Assembly (NCBI GenBank): GCA_029959195.1
Contig: CP114121.1
Span: 682,001-746,000 of the forward strand
Length of the DNA: 64,000 nt
From: Dictyophora rubrovolvata
Taxonomy: Eukaryota > Basidiomycota > Agaricomycetes > Phallales > Phallaceae
Direction: 5' to 3'
Below the pieces are notes generated by a model. It saw nothing but the letters and a program-made list of their open reading frames with translations, searched no databases and was not told the DNA's origin. The translations under genes were made by a program, and so were the position numbers. Shown here piece after piece: positions 56,873 to 64,000 of the stretch. How positions within the stretch are numbered: position 1 is the first letter of the stretch; each line of letters opens with the position of its first letter.

Positions 56873-59584
56873 GAAAAAGTATTAATTTCCGGTAAGGTAG
56901 CCCGCCTGGATCGGGGACCCTCGTAATAACGATCAATTCGGATAGGTGATTCATTTGGGATACTGCGAGAAAGAGATAGAGGTTGATGAGGTAGTAATAC
57001 TTGGTCTTCAATTGGTGATGACTCCACCGTATTCATCTTGCACGAACTTTGAGATAATGGTGAAACCGGAGAAATAGGCGATGGAATAATACTGCTCGTT
57101 TTGGTTTCAGACTGCACCAACGCTCCCGCCGAGCCCAAGCCTGAGGACCCAGAAGTAGACTCAGAAGATGAAGTCGAAACACGCTCCCCCCGTTTATTAC
57201 TACTTAAACCCTGAACCTTGGATGATTTATCGCCGCGAGTGCCGGTGGCTGCGGATGACGACGCCTGTTCTTTGTCCTTCTCCAAACTAACTCTGAATTC
57301 TTCCGCTTTAGACCCTGTCCATGCTTGACCCTGCCGAGAAATATTATGAGAAAGACTTCCATTTCCAGATATTACGAAATCAAGAGCGGCCTTTTCCAAC
57401 ATTGCCCTGGCCCATACGGCAACGGATGCAACAGGAGGTATATATTCCACAGAAACATTAGGACCGAGCTTGGAAGAGCCATTCAAGGGTCGAGAGATTA
57501 ACCATCGTCCACGTGCATTCCGTCCGTACCATTCTAGGACCAACAATAAAGCGGGGGAAAAGAGAGCGAGTGATTGTCCACACTTACCCAATTCTAACAG
57601 CTTTGGACATTTCTTTACGAATTTCTTAATTTCCCTCAAAGGAGGGAATGATATGTCCCCTTGTTCTTTTACTTTAGTGTCCTCTCCGACGAAAACTTGT
57701 GATGCAAAATCAGAGACTGGAGATGGAAGAGATGTTCTGCGTCTGACAGGAGAAGCGGCAGGCGTCAGGGGGTGAACTGGAAATTTTGAGGGAGATAATA
57801 AAGGAGGAACCAAGCCAGGGGATTGAGCAGGAGGGATACAAACAGCGAGATGACGAAGTTGTGTTAAAGGTGTAAAAGTGGAGGTCATAGACAACAATTT
57901 CACAAAAGGAGCGTCCAGTGCTAATTCGAGATGCTGTGAAAGAAGATTCAACATAAAACTGACAAAGACCACGCGAAATTACTCTTAACCTCCAGCTTGG
58001 TACATTTGTCTGTCAGTGCCTTAACGTCATCCAGCCTCCACGACCACCAATCACATTGTAAATTGACTAAAGAGGGCATTTCTCGAATAGCTTCAACAAC
58101 GTCAGAAGGAATAAGTTTCAATGTTGCCACATTGTCAATTTTCAAATCGTATTCAAGTTCATTCCCCGAAGCTGTTAGCTGAGGAAAGGGTAATAGCCGT
58201 TTAATGGACAGGTGCGTGACGGTATCAAGCTTTAATGAAGCAAATGATTCGAGATGATCGGCAGTCCATGAATGATGAGGAGCGCTTTCGGATATTTGAA
58301 TGCTGAATTTGCGAAGACGAGAAGGAATAAATTCAACTTTCGACCATAGCTTTCGACTGAGCCGTGCTAAAAAAACGCGTCTGTCAAGCACGCATATGCC
58401 AAATTAGCTTCCAGAACGGTACCTTCGGCCTCTACAAGAGCAAAATCTTCCAAAGCTTCACATCCTTCAAAAATCATAACAATATCCTTGTCGGTCAATT
58501 TAGTACCACTAGTCCCAAGTTGAAGCTTTTTTATCCGCCGACCAGCTTTGACAAGTGGTTCGCATACATCGTCAAACCATACTAAATCGAGACTAACATC
58601 TTCCAAAAGCGATTCATCTCCCAAGCGCTTGAGGAAACACGCCAGAGCTTGCGAACCAGATTGAGATAGGCGTGTGATACGAAGCTGAGTTAATGATAGA
58701 CCAGGTGAAAATCGGAAAGAAGGAGCATTCCATTTAACAACGTTGCCACGACTTGAAGGAAGCGGTAAGTCTGAAACCTTGTCTACTACTGAGGCTGCAC
58801 GTAACGGAGGATCCGGTCTGAAAATAAAACTGGACAATTTTGGACATTGCTCTGAAAGGACCTAATTCAGTCGAAACGAATAATTATTATTAAAAAAGGT
58901 CAAACACAATTGGTTGTAACAATATATTACCTCGATTATACCATCCGGTGGAGGATTAGAACTTTTCCACACAAAGCTTTCCAAGTCCCCACACAAAGCC
59001 AAGAACGACGTCAAATCTTCAGCGCGCACAGGTTCAACAGCAACGCGACCACTATGTTTCGCAACCATCTCCTCGTCGCTTTCTTCATCATCTTCATAAA
59101 TGGTAATAAGACCTAACGCTCCAATATTACCCCGGAAAGCAGAAGGCAACTCCGCCTCGTTGACAACAATCTTCTTCACTATATGCGCATATCGAGCAGG
59201 ATTAAGTAAAACCGCCGAGAGTGGATGATTGGACAAAAGCGATCCTTGTTTCTCATGAGAAAAATATCGAACGTCGTCCGGAATGTTGAGCGTTGAAAAT
59301 ACTGCTTTGAGAGCGGAGGCATGGACTTGCGAGCCCATTTCGTGTAGGAAAGTCGACGTTAAAGTAGGGCATACATCCAATATATTCGATACTAAAACTT
59401 TGAAATAGCAAGTCAGAAGTTTGGAAAGCGTCAATGATAAGTAATGTTTTGCCGACCATCCAACAAGAGCCCTGGAAGCCCGTTGAGAGATACTTTCGGT
59501 GACGAAGCCATTCACGGTTCTTGCACTTTTGATTATACACGCCTGTTGTGAATACCAGCGGGACAAAGTCATATAAAAGTTCAC
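56464..59584 (-). CDS. Leucine-rich (F-box/LRR-like) protein with a disordered RGG-type tail
   Basis: The N-terminal half reads VLVSNILDVCPTLTSTFLHE, ALKAVFSTLNIPDDVRYFSH, HPLSAVLLNPARYAHIVKKI and DLTSFLALCGDLESFVWKSS. Leucine-rich segments follow, such as LSLTQLRITRLSQSGSQALA, RIKKLQLGTSGTKLTDKDIV, SFASLKLDTVTHLSIKRLLP, IREMPSLVNLQCDWW and KALTDKCTKLE. This layout is common in fungal F-box-like proteins, but no clear F-box is visible and the true start is uncertain (59584 is the first Met of a long exon). The C-terminal 400 residues are disordered, with Ser-rich parts, a poly-Thr run from a (GTT)n repeat, and a Gly/Arg end (RGRGNFYSHGAPRRGGGGFG). Stop near 56464. Function unknown. Confidence 0.55.
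56834..56873. repeat. (GTT)13 microsatellite inside the LRR-like gene
   Basis: Thirteen GTT units; read from the minus strand they encode a poly-Thr run. A similar mixed GTC/GTA/GTT tract at about 24249-24297 encodes poly-Thr in the disordered protein. Confidence 0.9.
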
Positions 59585-60142
59585 TTACGAAGGTCAAAAC
59601 GTCCGTCTCAATCCCTGCAGTCCGACCGTGACCAAGACTGTCGCCGGTGTTACAGGGGCTGAGGTAACTGTAACTCAGACTGCACAAACACAAGGCATGA
59701 CGTTATTAACGACGACGACGACGACGAAAAACCACAGGAACATCTCACAAAATTACACAATTTTGAGATGGCTATGCAGGATATGAGACAGAGACAGGAC
59801 CGTCTTAATGTGAACTTGAGAGACCGTTCGAAGTTGGGGTCGCCATCATTGAAAAAGGACGCTGACGCCGAGGAGCCAGAGAAATACACGTAAATACGCG
59901 TAAACAGGTGTCCACAACGCGCCTTCATGCGCATCGTGACATAGTAACGTATATATACTAGAGAGTTGTCTCCACTATCGAACAAGGTTCTGTCAACTAG
60001 GAAAATAAGAAATGGGAATGTGGTGTCCATCAATATCAATAAGATAAAAAAAGAATGAAAGTCATAAAAAGGATGGTATATGCAAAAGATCACTAGGAAG
60101 GTCAAATTGAATAAGTCGTCATAATGAAGAAAAGAAATAGAT
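59585..60142. other. Intergenic stretch between the LRR-like gene and the chitin synthase
   Basis: It may include upstream exons of the LRR-like gene, since its start is unsettled. A (GAC)n run lies near 59710-59726. Short frames on both strands do not resemble protein. Confidence 0.35.
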
Positions 60143-63100
60143 CTAGTTATTGGGATCCAGAGGTCCTAATGGACCATACCGCTGTGGTCCACCACCTACA
60201 CTCCGTTTCTTCACATGCGTCGTCCAATCCACAGCAGAACTCGACGCAGCAACCGGTCGGATAGGCGAGATAGGCGACTGAAGATGATGGGATGGTACTT
60301 GAATCTGCTGAGGAGCTCGACCATGCGTAGCAGCAGAAGTATCATAACCATTCATAGGTGTACGCAGCGGAAAATGTGCAGGCGAAGGTGGTCCGGAATG
60401 AGGGGAAACAGGTCCATCCATCAACTGGTATCGCTGGTGATGTTGGTATTGTTGTTGTTGCTGCTGACCACTGCTTCCACCCGAAGACCACGCTGTACTA
60501 CTACCTCTACTACGAGACGACGACGAATTTGAGTACGAACTCGGCCGATCGTTGAATCCGCTTTCTAGCATGGCTGCCATAGTACCTTCATCTACCGTTT
60601 CCGCGGATCGTATTATCTCGTCGCTGGGAACCAATAATCCAGGAGGTGGCGGCGGGTACTGAGCGCTATGTTCATTATATCCACCAATCTGCTCTCCCCA
60701 CTGATCTTCCTCCGACGATGTCATCGAGACCGTGTCCGAACCGTCGGTGTACTGACTTCTCATATCCGCCCGTAGGTATCCATTATTGTCCTTAAGGTAC
60801 CCATTAGGAAAAGCTCGAGCCATCTCTCGTCGACGTTTTTCATCACGTCTCTGCTTGCGTAACCGCGACCTCTCCCAGTCATCCCAACGTCTCAAAGGAA
60901 CTGAACCGCCTTTCGCTGTCCCAGATCCCACATCATGCCCTTCGCCTTTCTTTTCACCTTGCACCTTCCTATAGTAAAACCAAAGGTTTAGGACAACGTA
61001 AAATCCACAAAGATAAAACTAACCTCGTCTCTCCCCACGAAAAATCATCAAAATGCCAAAACGCATACACCGGCAAAACAAAATTCCACACGGGAAGCGC
61101 CAGCAAATAGATCAACATCCAAAATACATAAACCACCTTCCTAGTTGTAATTAAAATCAGAACACCTGGTAAACCGATAACGGCTAGTAGAAGCATAAGG
61201 GGTATCGCTTGATCGAAAGTTTTTGGCGGCGACAATATCATATTGACGATGAGGGAATAGGTTAGACAGATAGCCACTGGAAGCACGACGGTTCCGAGAA
61301 GGTCCATAAACACAACAAACTGCATACTGAAGCAGAATGTACCGCACAAATTTCGTACACGCACGAGTTCCATTAGATTATGGATAGTAGAATTGATCCA
61401 TCGCCGACGCTGGGAGAGAAGAACGCGGAATGTGTCGGGTGCAATAGTACGGCATCGTGCCTGAGGAACAAACACCATCTTCCGATTAGGAAATGTCCGA
61501 AGAAGGATAGTCGTCAAAAACCGATCTTCTCCCAGTAAAAGCAGATTCTTTTGATGGAGCGTAGCGACTTCACTTTGACTATATTCGCGTACAATCTCCG
61601 GCTTGCATAAAATGGGAATCCAGTCGGCGTCGTTAGGCTTCCGAGCTTTGAGTCGGTACATCGAGAAACAACCTGGTAGACATGTTACACCGCCAAATAC
61701 AGATTCAAACGCCTTCGCCAAATGATGGGATATAAAATATTCATATACTTGGATTGCTGTAACCCAGGACTGCATCTTGTTCGCTATACGTGTTTCGCCA
61801 CAAACGCCCATAATAAAGTTGTCGTGGTGCATGCTATTCACAAGTTGACCGAGCGAGTCGGGATAAACCTTGGTATCTGCGTCTACCTACAAAAACATTA
61901 ACATTAACATTACCACAGCGGCTTCAGTCTTACGACGTACCATAAGGCAAACCTCAAAGAAGTCAGCCGTGACGCCCATCAATACTTGGATCTTCCGGAA
62001 CATATCGTAATCCAAGGGCGTCATACGGTCGTTATAAGTAACACGGGAGAAAAAATTCATAAGAATCAGCTGAGAATCCCGTTTACCACGATTTCCTGGT
62101 TTTTTATCTCCCCTTTCGCCCTCCATCCCGCATTTTACAACGACCATCGTCGGGGTACGATGACCAGCTCTGGCTATTGAGAAAAAGATCAGACATCTGT
62201 CAATTTGACTGGCAGAAATAAAAAAAAAAGGTTTCTTACTATAATGTCCAGCATATACCATAGCTCTATTTTCACTTTTAGCACCCGAACCGACAGCGAA
62301 ATAACCCATCGGTTCCGGATTTCCAAAACGTGGATCGGCGTCTAAAAGACCGACACAAATATCAGGTGTACTCTTTTTCTCGCCTGCTCCTGTAATCATT
62401 CCATCGCACACGACAAACAAGAGCTTTCGAGAATCAGAATAAGTAGTCGCAGAAATGGAATCCAAAGTCGTCCGGATACCCTCCTCGCCTTCAGAATAAC
62501 AAGTAACGAGGCATACTGCAAACAGCTCAGCGCCGATTTGAGCCATCGAAATGTTAGTAGCTGGCTGTGGTCGGCTTTTACTGAGTCTGTTGTTGTTTTG
62601 TCCCGGTCCTTTGGGGCCAGCCCACGGAGCAGTCCCAGTCTTGTTATCAATAGTAATATTAGCGCCTTCAGGAAGAACAGCCGGACTGATAACTGTTCTG
62701 CCTAGATTTTTGGGAGGAGCGACAAGCCTGGCAGACATAAACCAGCTAAAAAAGCAGGCCATGACGAAACGAACAAGGACGAGACCGAGGATGACGATAA
62801 GCCCGACGTATAGAAAGAGTTGGGAAACAAAGCAGCCTGGTGTGATTTTGTCGATATTACCAGCGTAGTATCGTTGCGTCAGGCAAGGTACTGCTATTTT
62901 GAGGTCGTCGCGGTTGTAAAAGAGCCGAGTGCCGTCCTTGCTACCGTTAGTGCTTTCTTGTGCAATGACAGTCCGGATGGCAGCATCGATGGGGTCTTTC
63001 GGGATAGGCTGGGGATGGAGTTTGAAATACGTGTTCATATTGAGGACAGCTCCGTCGATTACGAAGTAGTTACTGAGATTCCGGACCTGATCCCAGTCGT

Positions 63101-63824
63101 ATCCGACAATCTTGGTCGTATTGATAATGTTAAACTGCCGAAACGTGGCCTCGGAGAGTGAAGGTAAAGGACAAGAGGACGCAGATGGACACGGAGGATC
63201 GGTAGCGATACTAACAGAAAGCGATCTGCAAGCTGGATAATCCGTCGCAGTGCGAGTAAAGACAGTGGTGATATCTTGCTCCGGACTAGCTACCGCGAAT
63301 TTGAAAAAGTCGAAATCGGCGGGTGATTTAGCAGCGGAAATATTAAAAACGAATCCTTGAATTCCCAATCCTGCTGAATCGCTTCCGAGGTTTATGAATC
63401 GATTGGGATTATTATTGCTATCTGCCGGGCAGAGGGCGCGGTTAAGACCGATGGTAGCGAAGCCGACGAGACCGCCCAGGACGAGAGCGACAAAACACAA
63501 GGCAATTTTTTCACGCCATGCCTGCCTCGTTGGTTTATCTTGCAATCCCACGGCGGAAAGAAGAAAAGGAGGAGCCCAAAACGTCACTGCGTGTGCAAAT
63601 ATGCTCCATGGGTTGAAGTCGCTTGTTGAGTGAGCTGAACTGGCAATAAGGGCAGCTGCAGTGGTGGGATTGATTAATGGAACAGGATCAACTCCACGCT
63701 CGGGTCGAGTTAAGGTCTTCCCTCTTCGCAATGAGGTGGTTTGCCTTAACGTCGGAACGCGGGTTGTCGGTACTGGAGTATCGGAGGTGACATAACGAGC
63801 GGGTCCAAAATGAGGGTGTGACAT
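60143..63824 (-). CDS. CHS3: Chitin synthase, class IV (Chs3 type)
   Basis: Makes chitin from UDP-GlcNAc at the plasma membrane. The start at 63824 reads [20 protein letters not shown]. An N-terminal hydrophobic pair is separated by an extracellular domain ([40 protein letters not shown]). The catalytic GT2 domain shows [83 protein letters not shown] (EDR) and [11 protein letters not shown] (QRRRW). Several C-terminal spans follow ([40 protein letters not shown]). The tail of about 270 residues is cytosolic and low-complexity (poly-Gln, Pro- and Ser-rich). About 1,190 residues and no myosin motor, which fits class IV and excludes classes V and VII. Introns are few. Stop at 60145-60143. Confidence 0.96.
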
Positions 63825-64000
63825 TGACTAACTACAAGAGCATCTAATAATCGAGAAGAAAGGAGAGTGGAATGGATATAGATGATAGAAGTAGAAGGAA
63901 AGAATCGTCGTCGGCGTTGGGTAAAGAAAAGTGCTGCAAAGGGAAGGGGGGACTGAAAGTTGACTAAGCCGCGGCCCGCCGTGAGAACTTGTCGGGCTGG
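63825..64000. promoter_or_regulatory. Start of the chitin synthase promoter/leader
   Basis: Purine-rich on the plus strand, so pyrimidine-rich in the direction of transcription, as is common near fungal transcription starts. No TATA box visible. Confidence 0.4.

Noticed and set aside
59650-60105. 151-codon minus-strand open frame
   Set aside because: Aromatic and hydrophobic residues from AT-rich sequence without any pattern; no promoter or splice support.
1-64000. CRISPR arrays, rRNA genes, bacterial-type operons
   Set aside because: The window is fungal nuclear DNA; no spaced direct-repeat array and no rRNA-like stretch was seen.

Overview
The window is nuclear DNA of a basidiomycete fungus, almost certainly an Agaricomycete. 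Genes are split by many 50-80 bp GT-AG introns. A class II secreted manganese peroxidase (known only from Agaricomycetes) is present, together with a class IV chitin synthase, a PAQR/IZH3 receptor and chromodomain Ty3-type retrotransposons. The peroxidase points to a wood- or litter-decaying lifestyle.

Layout. 1-31 kb is mostly dense host sequence: peptidyl-tRNA hydrolase and TAF12 (head to head), RNA polymerase III subunit RPC7 and the mRNA export adaptor ALY/REF (head to head), exocyst SEC5, the ER cargo receptor ERV29/SURF4, IZH3, a 9-kb gene for a giant single-span membrane protein of the DUF3712/Tag1-like family, a disordered nuclear-looking protein, two solitary gag-like genes and the manganese peroxidase. 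31.9-49.2 kb is a repeat-rich island: a copia 5' fragment, a small secreted peptide gene, a Ty3/chromovirus with a foreign LTR inserted in it, several solo LTRs, two copies of a tRNA-derived SINE, and two broken genes of unknown function. 49.9-55.7 kb returns to host genes: tandem proline racemase-family paralogs, a 5'-truncated VIT/VWA-type gene and a gene fragment next to a copia 3' fragment. 56.4-64 kb holds an LRR-like protein with a disordered RGG-rich tail and the chitin synthase.

Main structural result. In the island, 42742-46141 is an inverted segment bounded by oppositely oriented copies of the chromovirus LTR. Turning it back puts two split genes back in register and pairs the 5-bp target duplication of the chromovirus (GGGCC at 35718-35722 with its complement at 46137-46141). 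Before the inversion the two genes were divergent neighbours.

Other results. Two SINE copies share a 60-bp core identical at 59 positions inside much more diverged flanks. The Tag1-like protein consists of three super-modules; the outer two share a phase-2 intron position while the middle one lies in one 2.6-kb intronless exon. ALY/REF carries a 651-bp intron, very long for this genome and reminiscent of the autoregulated intron of yeast YRA1.

All calls were made by reading the sequence without database searches. Exon boundaries are manual and approximate unless stated.
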